Of a DNA stretch of 64,000 bases, positions 7,818 through 17,458 are shown piece after piece. The notes beneath the pieces were generated by a model that was not told the origin of the DNA, did not search any database, and worked only from the letters and a program-made list of their open reading frames with translations. How positions within the stretch are numbered: the stretch's first letter is position 1; each line of letters starts with the position of its first letter. The DNA comes from Microcystis aeruginosa W13-11 (lineage in GTDB: Bacteria; Cyanobacteriota; Cyanobacteriia; Cyanobacteriales; Microcystaceae), in contig JAADBR010000016.1 of the NCBI GenBank assembly GCA_009995705.1, positions 30,057 to 94,056 on the forward strand, written 5' to 3'. Both the position numbers and the translations under genes were made by a program.

Positions 7818-9749
7818 ATGAACTCAACTAGCGAAATTTTGATCGTGGGCGGTGGTATCGTCGGATTAGCGATCGCCGTCGATTTGCAATTGCGGGGGGC
7901 AAAAGTTACCCTCCTAGTTCGAGATATAGCTCAGGCCGCTAGTCGTGCGGCTGCGGGAATGTTGGCCCCCCATGCGGAAGAGATTCCCCCGGGTCCCTTT
8001 CTCGATCTTTGTCTGCGATCGCGATGGCTATATCCAGAATGGAGCCGCAAAATCGAGGATTTAACGGGGATAAACATCGGTTACTATCCCTGTGGTATTC
8101 TTGCTCCCATTTACGAGCTAGATCAGCCTATTGCTGCCAATACAGCTAATAAAATTTGGTTAGACAGCAATGCAGTTCACCTCTACCAACCCGGACTAGG
8201 TAAAGATGTGGTCGGTGGTTGGTGGTATCCCGACGATGGACAAGTAGATAACCGGCAGCTAGTGACTGCGCTGCAACAAGCGGCCGAAAATTTAGGGGTA
8301 GAAATTCGCCAAGGGGTAGAAGTCCACGCCCTACAACAAAAGCAGGGAAAAGTCAAGAGTATTTATACCTCAATTGGGGAATTAGAAGCAAAAATTTACA
8401 TTTTAGCGACGGGATCCTGGGCCAGTCAACTTTTACCCCTCCCCATCCATCCCGTCAAAGGTCAAATGGCTGCGGTAAAAATGCCTCCTAACCAGACCTT
8501 AACTAGGGTTTTATTCGGTCCGCAAACCTATCTGGTTCCCCGTCGCAATGGTCGTTTAATTATCGGGGCCACTTCCGAAACAGTGGCCTGGCAAACGGGT
8601 AATACACCCCAAGGACTACAAACCCTCTTTGAGCGGGCCACCCGTCTCTATCCTCCTTTAGCTGACTGGGAAATCGAGGAAATGTGGTGGGGATTCCGTC
8701 CGGGTACAGCGGATGAATTACCCATTTTAGGCCGCAGTAGCTGTGATAACCTGATTTTAGCCACCGGTCACTATCGCAATGGCATTTTACTAGCTCCTGT
8801 CACTGCTTCCTTAATCGCTGACCTGGTGATTAATGACAAAGTTAATCCTATTTTGACCCATTTTCGATGCGATCGCTTTAATCAACCATCACCCGTTACT
8901 ATTCCACCTATGTCCTTAACTATTATTGAGAATAAACCCCAAGTGCTTTTATCGCCCCAAAATGATCGCCTCACCATTGCTGGGAAAACCTTTCACTCCC
9001 GCTTGATGACTGGGACTGGCAAATATGCCAATCTGACGACTATGCAGGAAAGTATTAGTGCCAGTGAATGTCAGATTGTCACCGTCGCCGTTAGACGAGT
9101 ACAAACGAACGCACCCGGTCATGAGGGATTAGCAGAAGCGATCGATTGGTCTAAAATTTGGATGTTACCCAACACTGCTGGTTGTCAAACAGCCGAAGAA
9201 GCGATTCGGGTGGCCCGTTTAGGACGAGAAATGGCCAAATTATTGGGACAGGAAGACAATAACTTTATTAAACTCGAAGTTATTCCCGATCCTAAATATT
9301 TATTACCCGATCCGATCGGAACTTTGCAAGCGGCCGAACAATTAGTTAAAGAAGGTTTTGCCGTACTGCCCTATATTAACGCCGATCCTCTCTTAGCCAA
9401 ACGTTTAGAGGAAGCTGGCTGCGCCACGGTTATGCCCCTAGGATCGCCGATTGGGTCGGGACAGGGACTAAAAAATGAGGCAAATATCGCGATTATCATC
9501 GAATCGTCCCAAATTCCCGTGGTGGTAGATGCCGGGATCGGTACACCCTCAGAAGCAGCCCGGGCCATGGAAATGGGGGCCGATGCTTTATTAATTAACA
9601 GTGCGATCGCTATGGCGGCTAATCCGGCTATGATGGCCCAAGCCATGGCAATGGCGGCAAAAGCGGGACGTTTAGCCTATTTAGCGGGAAGAATGCCGAT
9701 TAAGTCCTATGCTAGTCCTAGTTCCCCCCTGACAGGAACGATCGCCTAA
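7818..9749 (+). CDS. thiO-thiG: Bifunctional glycine oxidase ThiO / thiazole synthase ThiG
   Basis: The fusion makes the thiazole moiety of thiamine: ThiO oxidises glycine to dehydroglycine, and ThiG condenses it with 1-deoxyxylulose 5-phosphate and ThiS-thiocarboxylate. Residues 1 to about 365 are an FAD-dependent DAO-family oxidase with GGGIVGLA near the N-terminus and [15 protein letters not shown] near its end. Residues from about 385 to 643 are ThiG, starting [19 protein letters not shown], with the Schiff-base lysine K485 in IKLEV and phosphate-binding [20 protein letters not shown]. The ATG at 7818 follows a GGGGGA motif. ThiO-ThiG fusions are known in cyanobacteria. No TPP riboswitch is apparent upstream. 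Confidence 0.92.
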   Translation: MNSTSEILIVGGGIVGLAIAVDLQLRGAKVTLLVRDIAQAASRAAAGMLAPHAEEIPPGPFLDLCLRSRWLYPEWSRKIEDLTGINIGYYPCGILAPIYELDQPIAANTANKIWLDSNAVHLYQPGLGKDVVGGWWYPDDGQVDNRQLVTALQQAAENLGVEIRQGVEVHALQQKQGKVKSIYTSIGELEAKIYILATGSWASQLLPLPIHPVKGQMAAVKMPPNQTLTRVLFGPQTYLVPRRNGRLIIGATSETVAWQTGNTPQGLQTLFERATRLYPPLADWEIEEMWWGFRPGTADELPILGRSSCDNLILATGHYRNGILLAPVTASLIADLVINDKVNPILTHFRCDRFNQPSPVTIPPMSLTIIENKPQVLLSPQNDRLTIAGKTFHSRLMTGTGKYANLTTMQESISASECQIVTVAVRRVQTNAPGHEGLAEAIDWSKIWMLPNTAGCQTAEEAIRVARLGREMAKLLGQEDNNFIKLEVIPDPKYLLPDPIGTLQAAEQLVKEGFAVLPYINADPLLAKRLEEAGCATVMPLGSPIGSGQGLKNEANIAIIIESSQIPVVVDAGIGTPSEAARAMEMGADALLINSAIAMAANPAMMAQAMAMAAKAGRLAYLAGRMPIKSYASPSSPLTGTIA

Positions 9750-9803
9750 CCGATTAAGCTAGGAATGGGCTGTTTTCACTGATTAGAGCCAGCAAAAATC
9801 TCT

Positions 9804-10556
9804 ATGACTACAGACAATCAAACTGAGTATGTTGCCGCTTTAACTGATTTACACCGTGGACTTGACCATAAAGGGCCTGGCGACTCTGACTTCTCCCTAA
9901 AAATTTTGAGTAATCTCTCTATTTTGCCCCTCAAGCCGCGAATTGCCGATCTAGGATGTGGAAGTGGTGCTAGTGCTTTACTGCTGGCACAATACTACCA
10001 AAGCCCTGTCATGGCAGTGGATTCCTCATCGGTTTTTATCGACGAACTCAAAACCCGAGCAAAACAGCTTGGTCTTGAGCATTTAATCATTCCAATTCAT
10101 GGTGACATGGCTAAACTTGATTGGTCAGTGGGTTCAGTTGATCTACTTTGGTCTGAGGGGGCTGCTTATAATCTTGGGTTTGAGCAGGCCCTTAAAATCT
10201 GGCGACCGCTTGTTTCTAACAACGGGATTGCCGTCATCTCGGAGATGAGTTGGTTTACTGATGAGCTGCCAGAGCCTGCTGTGGCCTATTGGCAAAACGC
10301 CTATCCTATGATGGGTAATGAGTTTGAGAATATCGTTCGGGCTAATAGGTCTGGTTTTAAGGTACTTTCTACCCAGAGGCTGCCCAGTCAGGTTTGGTGG
10401 CTAAATTATTATCAACCTCTCTCTGAGCGAATCGGGCAGCTGGAAATCAGCCCAAGTAGCTCATCGGTTATTCGTGAAACTGAAGAAGAGATGAAACTTT
10501 TTGAGAAATTCAGCAACTTCTATGGTTACACCTTTTATGTTCTGCAAGCGGCCTAG
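9804..10556 (+). CDS. Class I SAM-dependent methyltransferase
   Basis: This 250-aa protein is a Rossmann-fold methyltransferase of unknown substrate. Motif I (IADLGCGSGASALLLAQ) is at residues 47-63, the acidic loop MAVDSSSVFIDEL at about 69-81, and a post-motif IHGDMAKLDW near 100. The segment SVDLLWSEGAAYNLGFEQAL resembles the small-molecule methyltransferase subgroup that includes E. coli YjhP. It lies 54 bp after thiO-thiG on the same strand and may be co-transcribed, but nothing links it to thiamine synthesis. Confidence 0.8.
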   Translation: MTTDNQTEYVAALTDLHRGLDHKGPGDSDFSLKILSNLSILPLKPRIADLGCGSGASALLLAQYYQSPVMAVDSSSVFIDELKTRAKQLGLEHLIIPIHGDMAKLDWSVGSVDLLWSEGAAYNLGFEQALKIWRPLVSNNGIAVISEMSWFTDELPEPAVAYWQNAYPMMGNEFENIVRANRSGFKVLSTQRLPSQVWWLNYYQPLSERIGQLEISPSSSSVIRETEEEMKLFEKFSNFYGYTFYVLQAA

Positions 10557-10621
10557 AAAAAAAGCCGTCCAATTTATGATCAGCTTTGTTTCGCAGTAAT
10601 TCCTATCGTTAGGTACAAAAT

Positions 10622-10687
10622 CGACGGGAAACTCCCACCCTGCAGCAATTGCGGGAACAACAGATTAGAATCATCGAAACCCCTTAA
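10622..10687 (+). pseudogene. Possible 3' tail of a lost gene
   Basis: An in-frame stretch of 21 codons ending in TAA reads RRETPTLQQLREQQIRIIETP. It has coding-like composition but no start and no identifiable upstream body. It may be the relic of a deleted gene; chance cannot be excluded. Confidence 0.25.
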
Positions 10688-10691
10688 AATA

Positions 10692-10713
10692 GGGGAGATT
10701 TGACCATCTCCCC
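10692..10713 (-). terminator. Putative terminator of the TolC-like gene
   Basis: GGGGAGAT and ATCTCCCC form an 8-bp stem with a 6-nt loop about 30 bp beyond the stop of the leftward tolC-like gene. On the minus strand it is followed by TATTTTA, a weak U-rich tail. Confidence 0.5.
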
Positions 10714-10741
10714 CCACACCACAGATCAATAAATCCCACAA

Positions 10742-12277
10742 TTAACGCACTTCAAACAAACGATTATCCGGTAAATTACTAATCGATCGCTGGAGACTAT
10801 TCAAGGATTTATTGTAATCGACGATCGCCTGTAGATAACGGCTTCTGGCATCGGTTAAATCCCGTTGGGAGTTGATCACATCCGTTTGGGTTCCCACACC
10901 CGCCTGAAAGCGTAAACGAGCTAATCGCAGACTTTCGGTGGCCGATTCAATGCTTTTTTGCGAGGTTTTAATGTTTTCTTGGTTAGAAATCAAACTATAG
11001 TAGGATTCCTCCACCTGAAGGCGAATTTCATTGCGACGGAGGGAGAATTCCGTATCGGCGCGATCGATATTTCTTTCCGCTTGACGAGCGCGAGCAAAAG
11101 CGCGACCACCATCAAAAAAAGTCCAGCGAATCCGGCCACCAACGCTAAAACCATCGCCAAAACCAGCTTCATCACTGAGATCGTTGAGGACATTATACTC
11201 GCCCAAAAGGTCTACTTGGGGAATCACCGCCGAAATAGCGATCGAGCGGTCCTCGGCGCTAATTTCCCTCTGTAAGAGTTGTTGTTCTAATTCGGCGCGA
11301 TTTTTATAGGCCAAAACGATACTATCATTAAGACTTAAGCCCCAAGTTCCCGCCTCGCGAATCTCATCGGCAGCGGTTAACTCGATCTGCTGACCGACAC
11401 TCAATATCTGTGCCAGTCGTCGTCTAGCGATGCGTTGGGTAGAAATCGCCCGGGTTAAGTCTTGGTTAGCGTTAGCGAGGTCAACTTCCGCCTGTAGGAC
11501 AGCAAATCGGGTTCCTAGTCCCGCTTGCTCCAATAATTGAGCATCGCGTAAACTTTGACTAGCATCTTCGATCGCAGCTTGGGCGATCGCTACCTGAGCA
11601 TCACCCCTCTGCAATTCATAATAGGCATCGGTGGCATCAAAACGAGTTTGTTCCGAGACTCGTTCCACCTCTAGTTCCCGTTGCCGGATCACTTTTTCGG
11701 CCCTTTTAATCTGGGCTGTCCGTTCACCCCCTGTATAAACCCCATAGACAATCCGAACACTACCCTGAAAGTTGGTACTATCTTCAGGGTTAAGTGGTGG
11801 CCTTCCCTGTTGACGAGCCAAATTATTCTGTCTTTGGGCCGCTGCCGATTGATCTTGAGTGAGACTGGTTTCCGCTTGGGCCGTGGGTAATAAGGCCGCC
11901 TGTTGTTCCTTTAATTGGGCGCGAGCGATTTCTAAATCGACCCGGGCTGTCTGTAAGGTCTGATTATTTTTTAAAGCTAATTCGATCGCTTGATTTAAGG
12001 TGATCGGTTGTACTACCCTAATATTCACCTCATCTGGTTTGGTGGGAAAAATTAGAGGATTACCACTAGGATTAAGATAATTAGGGGCTTTGGGATCCGC
12101 TTCCGTGGTTGCTGGTGCCGCCGATGGACCGGGTAATTGAGACACTGGATTGGCAGTAGGTCGGGGTTTCTTCAATAAATCGGCAGCGGACTGAGTTTGT
12201 GCCTTAACCGAGGATTCAGCCAAGAAAATCAACCCAAGCACCGCACTCACGGTAATACCATAACGCAAGAGCAACAT
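10742..12277 (-). CDS. TolC-family outer membrane efflux protein
   Basis: This 511-aa protein is a TolC-type outer-membrane channel for export or type I secretion. The ATG at 12277 is preferred over a start 16 codons earlier because it opens a signal peptide (MLLLRYGITVSAVLGLIFLAESSVKA) and the upstream codons lie in a repeat-like tract. After a Pro-rich linker, two homologous outer-membrane-efflux repeats follow: one begins ITLNQAIELALKNNQTLQTARVDLEIAR, the second WGLSLNDSIVLAYKNRAELEQQLLQ. Long amphipathic alpha-barrel helices are evident. The C-terminus has VGTQTDVINSQRDLTDARSRYLQAIVDYNKSL, typical of the family. No inner-membrane pump or adaptor gene is adjacent. Confidence 0.88.
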   Translation of the reverse strand: MLLLRYGITVSAVLGLIFLAESSVKAQTQSAADLLKKPRPTANPVSQLPGPSAAPATTEADPKAPNYLNPSGNPLIFPTKPDEVNIRVVQPITLNQAIELALKNNQTLQTARVDLEIARAQLKEQQAALLPTAQAETSLTQDQSAAAQRQNNLARQQGRPPLNPEDSTNFQGSVRIVYGVYTGGERTAQIKRAEKVIRQRELEVERVSEQTRFDATDAYYELQRGDAQVAIAQAAIEDASQSLRDAQLLEQAGLGTRFAVLQAEVDLANANQDLTRAISTQRIARRRLAQILSVGQQIELTAADEIREAGTWGLSLNDSIVLAYKNRAELEQQLLQREISAEDRSIAISAVIPQVDLLGEYNVLNDLSDEAGFGDGFSVGGRIRWTFFDGGRAFARARQAERNIDRADTEFSLRRNEIRLQVEESYYSLISNQENIKTSQKSIESATESLRLARLRFQAGVGTQTDVINSQRDLTDARSRYLQAIVDYNKSLNSLQRSISNLPDNRLFEVR

Positions 12278-12439
12278 GAGTATCTCGAAAGTAAACAGTA
12301 AACGATAAGAAGTAAACAAGCTCACACCACTATGTTGGCTGATTACTAATTACCGATAGTAACACGGGAGCATGAAAGCCACCCTCTTTTAAGCACCAGC
12401 TAAAATTAGATTTAGCCCAATACTTATAGGAGGTTCTCT

Positions 12440-12730
12440 ATGGCTACAATACGGACTTATGCTTGGGATACAGCAGATCATTTGAAAACAAAAGAAGATA
12501 TCGCTGCTTATCTCGAAGCTGCCCTCGCAGAGGGCGATCCTAGCTTAGTAGTGGCAGCATTAGGCGATATTGCTCGTTCTCAAGGGATAACTCATATTGC
12601 TCGTGAGACGGGTTTGGGACGGGAGAGTCTCTATAAATCTTTGTCGAACCGCGGTAATCCAGAGTTGGCTACAGTTCTTAAGGTTTTGCGAGCACTTGGG
12701 TTACGCCTGCAAGTTGTACCTATTACCTAA
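12440..12730 (+). CDS. Addiction-module antidote protein, orphan
   Basis: This 96-aa protein matches the HigA-like family of putative addiction-module antidotes (HI1420 type). Features are the N-terminal WDTADHLKTKEDIAAYLEAAL, and a helix-turn-helix around ITHIARETGLGRESLYKSLS followed by GNPELATVLKVLRALGLRLQV. A strong Shine-Dalgarno (AGGAGG, 12428-12433) precedes the ATG. Its partner toxin is normally a RelE/HigB-type protein encoded directly upstream, but only 114 bp of non-coding DNA separates this gene from the divergent tolC-like gene and no toxin follows. It is therefore an orphan antitoxin, perhaps a stand-alone regulator or an anti-addiction relic. Confidence 0.85.
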   Translation: MATIRTYAWDTADHLKTKEDIAAYLEAALAEGDPSLVVAALGDIARSQGITHIARETGLGRESLYKSLSNRGNPELATVLKVLRALGLRLQVVPIT

Positions 12731-12848
12731 AAATCCCTAATCAATAATCCTACTGACTTGAAAGAGGCTGTAGGCTGTAGGGTGTCGGAAGAATAAATAG
12801 AAATAATCTCCTGTCTCCTGAATCCTGACCCCTGACTCCCGAATAGGG

Positions 12849-13880
12849 CTATTTTTTCAACTGTTTAACCGCTTGATAGATTTCGGGTAAACGCTTGTAA
12901 GCAGCTGCTACCTTGAGAAATAACTTATGCGGCATGGCAGGAGAACCAGAAACCACTTCTCCTGCCCCGATATCGTTGTGAATGCCAGCCTGAGCGGTTG
13001 CGATCGCACTATCCCCGATCACTGCTTGATTGGCAATGCCCACCTGTCCTGCTAAAACAACCCGATTGCCCAATTTTACGCCTCCTGCCATGCCCACCTG
13101 TCCTGCTAGGGCGCAAGCTTGGCCAATTTGGCAATTATGGGCAATATGGACGAGATTATCGATCTTAGTCTGGCTACCGATGCGGGTTTCTCCCACTGCC
13201 GGACGATCCACGGCGCTATTACAGCCAATTTCTACCCCATCTTCTAAGACCACGATACCCGATTGTTCCATCTTAAACCAGCCTTCGGGAACTGGCACAA
13301 AACCGAAGCCCTCGGCACCAATAACAGCGCCACTGTGGATAACGCAATCATTGCCGATTTGTACCCGTTCGTGAATGGTACAGTTAGCGTGGAGAATTGT
13401 GCGATCGCCAATATGTACCCCAGGATAAACAACGGCGTTAGGATGAATGCACACCCCATCACCGAGGATGACATTCGCTTCCACCACAGCATGGGCCCCG
13501 ATGGCGACTTTATGGCCGATTTTAGCCGATGGATGCACCACGGCGGTGGCGTGAATGTAGGGTTGGGGCTGAAAGGGTTGATAGAATAATTTGATGGCGT
13601 GGGCGAATAAAAGTCGGGGATTGGCACTAGCTAACCAAGGGATGCCGCGTTCGTTGGCCTGTTGTTGTAAATTGGCATCTAGGGGCAGAATTAGGGCAGT
13701 AGCCTCAGTTTTGGCGACAAAGGCAGCAAATTTTCCCCCTTCGATATAGCTAATGGTATCGACTAAGGCGGTTTCGATGGGAGTTATGGCTTTAATTTCA
13801 GGATTTCTGTCGGGATAGGCAGTTAAACTGTGATCAGAGACTAAAGGGCTTAATTTTTGGGCAATTTCACTAAATCTCAT
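12849..13880 (-). CDS. lpxD: UDP-3-O-acylglucosamine N-acyltransferase LpxD
   Basis: LpxD adds the N-linked acyl chain in lipid A biosynthesis. The 343-aa protein has the N-terminal uridine-binding domain (residues 1 to about 105), then a left-handed beta-helix of hexapeptide repeats (for example HPSAKIGHKVAIGAHAVVEA). The catalytic-histidine region is DNLVHIAHNCQIG. The C-terminal helix (AAAYKRLPEIYQAVKQLKK) is intact. No other lpx or fabZ gene is adjacent, unlike proteobacterial operons. Confidence 0.92.
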   Translation of the reverse strand: MRFSEIAQKLSPLVSDHSLTAYPDRNPEIKAITPIETALVDTISYIEGGKFAAFVAKTEATALILPLDANLQQQANERGIPWLASANPRLLFAHAIKLFYQPFQPQPYIHATAVVHPSAKIGHKVAIGAHAVVEANVILGDGVCIHPNAVVYPGVHIGDRTILHANCTIHERVQIGNDCVIHSGAVIGAEGFGFVPVPEGWFKMEQSGIVVLEDGVEIGCNSAVDRPAVGETRIGSQTKIDNLVHIAHNCQIGQACALAGQVGMAGGVKLGNRVVLAGQVGIANQAVIGDSAIATAQAGIHNDIGAGEVVSGSPAMPHKLFLKVAAAYKRLPEIYQAVKQLKK

Positions 13881-14244
13881 AAATATATACTGCGATCAAG
13901 ATAGGGCTTATCCTAGGATAGTTTAAAACTATACTGATAATCTTGTCGTTATCATAGTCAAAAAAGTTGCCAGTTTTTTAGGGAATAATCCCTGTTTTCC
14001 ATTTCAACAAAGCCGATCTCGATCTTGAGCAGTTTTGTAGATAAGTTGGCTCTCTCCAAAACCGATTGAGTTGAATTTTTACTACTCGATCGAGTTAATA
14101 AAATTGACCCGAACATTATTAAGGCTATCGAAGTGGATGGTTCGGAAACTGTTGGAAAATCTAGGTAAAAAATTTCTAACTCTCCCCAAGAAACACCAGT
14201 ATCTACCGGCTTAAGTAGGTAGGCGTTAAAAATTATCAGATGCT

Positions 14245-14308
14245 CCCCTTATTAAGGGGGGACTAAGGGGGGATCAGCACCCCCCTTATCCAGGAGGGCA
14301 GGGGGGAT
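14245..14308. repeat. Dispersed CCCCTTATTAAGGGGGG-type repeat
   Basis: The segment contains alternating CCCCTTATTAAGGGGGG, GGGGGGATC and CCCCCCTTATCCAGGAGGG blocks that can pair with each other. Such palindromic C/G-tract repeats are frequent between genes in cyanobacteria. Function is unknown. Confidence 0.6.
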
Positions 14309-14323
14309 CGAACCTAAAAACCA

Positions 14324-14354
14324 TTTTTAATTTAATTATAATCAGCTACTTAAA
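14324..14354. repeat. 31-nt repeat, inverted copy at 47849-47879
   Basis: The A/T-rich stretch running from TTTTTAATTTAATTATAA to CAGCTACTTAAA matches the reverse complement of 47849-47879 with one mismatch. Both copies lie next to transposon remnants, so it may be a mobile-element end. Confidence 0.5.
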
Positions 14355-14439
14355 ACTAGCTGAATATTTTCCCATTCGAGAGACAATAAACTTCGGTAAA
14401 AAGGAGAATTTATCGAAAAATTGTGGTTAAAAATCGGAA

Positions 14440-14710
14440 CCTCGATCCGTTACGGTAATTGAAGATGTAACAGACCGCTATTTTTTAATCAACAGAGGAA
14501 AAGATCAATGCAATAAAACCGCTACAGAAACGATTAAAACAAAGATTATAGACCGAAAAAAGCGAGCCAAAGAAGGGAGAAATCTGTAAAACTAGCTCAA
14601 ATCTAGGCAAAGATTAAAGACAATCAGCCTGATTTCTTGCAGGAACTATCTACTAGAATTGTCCGTGAGAACTAAACGATAGTTCCAGAAGATTTAGAGA
14701 TGGTAAGCGT
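14440..14710 (+). pseudogene. Degenerate TnpB (IS200/IS605/IS607 OrfB) fragment
   Basis: Translated pieces match TnpB order: PRSVTVIEDVTDRYF at 14440-14484 (the region before RuvC-I). After a frame change, 14586-14708 gives VKLAQI-stop-AKIKDNQPDFLQELS and TRIVREN-stop-TIVPEDLEMV, which corresponds to the RuvC-II region (VVEDL-like). At least one frameshift and two in-frame stops are present and the zinc-ribbon/RuvC-III end is missing. The intervening part has the K/R-rich composition expected of TnpB. Its sequence type differs from the intact copy at 6.4 kb, so it comes from a different element. Confidence 0.75.
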
Positions 14711-14902
14711 CTCGATCAAGCATCAACCCAGGGGAAGATCGTTTATCTAAGCCCGTTTGAGCTGCCGGTCATCACCGCCGCAGAGAGCGCAGTGAGCAGA
14801 TCAAATCTATAATATCACATTTTCCAGTGGGGAATCTGGGTTAAAATAGATCGAGAAAGTTAACAAAAAAATTGTCTCGCTCAAGTCGGCGAAAATCAGC
14901 TT

Positions 14903-15928
14903 ATGACCCTTGCGGTGGCGATCGAAAAGTTAAAAAAATCCTACGGTCAGACAGCAGCGGTTAAAGATATCTCCTTTACCGTGGCAGCGGCAGAAATCTT
15001 CGGTTTACTCGGTCCCAATGGTGCGGGGAAAACCACCACGATTCGCTGTCTTTGCACCCTTGCTAAACCCGATGGCGGCAAAATCGAGGTGGGGGGTGTC
15101 GATGCCCTGAATAACCCCAAATCCGCCCGTAAACGCCTGGGTTACGTTGCCCAAGAAGTCGCCCTCGATAAAATGCTCACCGGCCTGGAACTGTTGCAAC
15201 TACAAGCGGCTCTCTATCACATTCCCGCTCAAAAGTCAAGAGAGCGCATCAAAGAATTAATAAATCTTTTAGGATTAGAGGAATACGCCGACAAAAAAAC
15301 GGGGACTTATTCTGGCGGCATCAAAAAACGGCTGGATTTAGCGGCGGGATTACTGCACCAGCCAGAAGTTTTGGTGCTGGATGAACCGACTGTGGGACTC
15401 GATATCGAAAGTCGTTTGATTGTCTGGGATTTTCTGCGACAATTACGGGCTGCTGGAACCAGTGTATTAATTACCAGCCATTATCTCGAAGAAATCGACG
15501 CTTTGGCCGATAACTTGGCAATTATCGACAATGGTATCGTCATCGCTCGCGGCACCCCCTCACAACTGAAGGAGCAACTGGGTGGCGATCGCATTACCCT
15601 GAAAGTGCGGGAATTTTCCCCAGAGGAAGAAGCTTTCCAAGCGAAAGAATTATTATCCCGTCTGCCTTTTGTCGAGGAAGTGATAGTTAATACCGCCCAG
15701 GGTAACTCCCTGAATCTCATCGTCACGGCCAATAGCAATCCTTTAAGCAAAATTGAACAAACCCTAGCCGAATCGGGATTACCCGTGTTTAGCATGGCCC
15801 AATCCCGTCCTAGTCTCGATGATGTCTATCTGGCGGCCACCGGACGCACCCTGATGGATGCGGAAATTGCCGCCGCCAGCAGTCGCGACCTGAAGGCGGA
15901 GAAAAAACAAGCGATGAAGGAATCCTAG
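14903..15928 (+). CDS. ABC transporter ATP-binding protein (DrrA-like), no adjacent permease
   Basis: This 341-aa protein is an ABC-2-type exporter ATPase similar to the daunorubicin-resistance (DrrA) family. Walker A is GPNGAGKTT (about 35-43), signature YSGGIKKRLDLA, Walker B VLVLDEPTVGLD and H-loop ITSHYLEE. Residues from about 220 form the accessory C-terminal domain of these proteins, ending SRPSLDDVYLAATGRTLMDAE. The ABC-2 permease that normally follows is absent: the next gene is an SDR 82 bp on. The permease may be encoded elsewhere. Confidence 0.88.
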   Translation: MTLAVAIEKLKKSYGQTAAVKDISFTVAAAEIFGLLGPNGAGKTTTIRCLCTLAKPDGGKIEVGGVDALNNPKSARKRLGYVAQEVALDKMLTGLELLQLQAALYHIPAQKSRERIKELINLLGLEEYADKKTGTYSGGIKKRLDLAAGLLHQPEVLVLDEPTVGLDIESRLIVWDFLRQLRAAGTSVLITSHYLEEIDALADNLAIIDNGIVIARGTPSQLKEQLGGDRITLKVREFSPEEEAFQAKELLSRLPFVEEVIVNTAQGNSLNLIVTANSNPLSKIEQTLAESGLPVFSMAQSRPSLDDVYLAATGRTLMDAEIAAASSRDLKAEKKQAMKES

Positions 15929-16010
15929 ACAGGCGACCAAGGCTGTAATATTGCCCAATTGACCGGTTAAATCCTCTATAATTGGAGCGATCGACTATCT
16001 ATCCATCAAT

Positions 16011-16706
16011 ATGAAAGATAAACGGGTATTGCTGACCGGCGGTACGGGAGGACTGGGTTTAGGAGTCACTCCGGCGGTTTTACACCATGGCGGTCATCTG
16101 ACCCTAACCTATCGGGAGGAAAGGGAGGTGACTCGTCTGAAATCTCGGCTGAGTGCGGCGGAATTTGAGCGTATTCGCTTTGTCAGGGTGGATTTAACCC
16201 AAGAAACTGCCGTGTCCAGATTAATTGATGATCTCGGTCGGGTCGATGTTTTAATTCATCTAGTCGGGGGTTTCACTATGGGGGCGACGGAGGAGTTTAG
16301 CTATGAAGATTGGCTAAAAATGTTTGATTTAAACCTCCATAGCACTTTTTTACTGTGTAAACACTGTTTACGCTCGATGAAACTTCATAATTATGGTCGT
16401 ATCGTCACTATCGGTTCTCGTGGTGCCGTACAACCGGGGGCAAATTTGGCCGCCTATTGTGCCTCGAAAGCGGCGGTAGTGGCTTTAACCCAAGCGATCG
16501 CAGAAGAAACCAAACAGACTAATATTACCGCTAACGTGGTTTTGCCCAGTATTATCGATACTCCGGGCAACCGGGAAGCGATGGGAGAGGCAAATGCCAA
16601 GGACTGGGTAAGTCCCCAATCTCTAGCCGAGGTGATCTGTTTTTTAGCGGGGGAAGGGGCGAAAGACTTGCGCGGGGCGGCAATTCCTGTCTATGGTTCC
16701 CTGTGA
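16011..16706 (+). CDS. Short-chain dehydrogenase/reductase (SDR)
   Basis: This 231-aa classical SDR has the cofactor-binding TGGTGGLG at residues 9-16 and the catalytic YxxxK as Y149 and K153 (YCASK), with SRGAVQPG supplying the serine region. An Arg after strand beta-2 (YREEREVTRL) suggests NADP(H). Substrate is unknown. It lies between the ABC ATPase and plsY on the same strand. FabG-like reductases share these motifs, but the N-terminal and substrate-loop sequences do not allow that name. Confidence 0.8.
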   Translation: MKDKRVLLTGGTGGLGLGVTPAVLHHGGHLTLTYREEREVTRLKSRLSAAEFERIRFVRVDLTQETAVSRLIDDLGRVDVLIHLVGGFTMGATEEFSYEDWLKMFDLNLHSTFLLCKHCLRSMKLHNYGRIVTIGSRGAVQPGANLAAYCASKAAVVALTQAIAEETKQTNITANVVLPSIIDTPGNREAMGEANAKDWVSPQSLAEVICFLAGEGAKDLRGAAIPVYGSL

Positions 16707-16774
16707 GTAGTTTTTGTCTTCGGGCTGATACACTGATGACGGTACTCGCTCTTGCTAAAAATTGGGTTTAATTT

Positions 16775-17458
16775 ATGCTTATTCCGATTCTTATCAGTCT
16801 TGGTATCTTACTTTTATCCTATCTACTCGGTTCGATTCCCACGGGTTATTTAATCGGTAAATACAGCAAAGGTATCGATATTCGTGACTATGGTTCCGGT
16901 TCCACCGGGGCTACCAATGTGTTGAGAACTCTGGGAAAAACTGCTGGGGCGACGGTATTATTAATTGATATGTTAAAAGGAATGGCGGCAGTAGCCCTGG
17001 CACGAGGACTATATTTTATTGATGTCAATCTTCTCCCAGAAAGTTGGTATTATTGGTTAATTATCGGGGCAGCATTGGGAGCAATCATCGGTCATAGTAA
17101 ATCGATTTTCTTGAATTTTAGTGGGGGTAAATCCGTCGCCACCAGTTTAGGGGTTTTATTAGTGATGAATCCCCTAGTGGCTTGCGGAACTTTGGCGAGT
17201 TTTTTAGTTATACTCGCACTTTTCCGGATTGTTTCTTTAGGTTCGATTATCGGGGTGCTGGTGGTGAATATTTTAATGGTTATTTTAGGTCAACCTCTCC
17301 CCTATATTTTATTTAGTTTGATTGGGGGAATCTATGTGATTGTTCGTCATCAGGGTAATATTAAAAGATTGTTGGCAGGTACAGAACCGAAAATAAGTCA
17401 GAAAGTACAGCCATCATCGGAATTAGGTTACAGCGTTTCTTCTACCGATGAAGTGTAA
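16775..17458 (+). CDS. plsY: Glycerol-3-phosphate acyltransferase PlsY
   Basis: PlsY transfers the acyl group from acyl-phosphate to glycerol 3-phosphate, the first step of phospholipid synthesis. The 227-aa membrane protein carries the family motifs: YLLGSIPTGYLIGK near the N-terminus, the DYGSGSTGATNVLRTLGK loop (residues about 38-55), and GHSKSIFLNFSGGKSVATSLG near 109-129. Five or so membrane helices are evident. The C-terminal extension (GTEPKISQKVQPSSELGYS) is polar. It is preceded by an SDR gene on the same strand. Confidence 0.93.
   Translation: MLIPILISLGILLLSYLLGSIPTGYLIGKYSKGIDIRDYGSGSTGATNVLRTLGKTAGATVLLIDMLKGMAAVALARGLYFIDVNLLPESWYYWLIIGAALGAIIGHSKSIFLNFSGGKSVATSLGVLLVMNPLVACGTLASFLVILALFRIVSLGSIIGVLVVNILMVILGQPLPYILFSLIGGIYVIVRHQGNIKRLLAGTEPKISQKVQPSSELGYSVSSTDEV

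Larger units (their letters stand above)
13881..14439. other. Intergenic region with repeats and decayed sequence
   Basis: No gene is supported between lpxD and the TnpB remnant. The region holds a C/G-rich repeat (14245-14308) and a 31-nt repeat (14324-14354). One short open stretch (frame ending at about 14168) has no recognisable similarity. Confidence 0.5.

Noticed and set aside
10958..11275. 105-aa plus-strand frame inside the TolC-like gene
   Set aside because: Antisense to a strongly supported gene.
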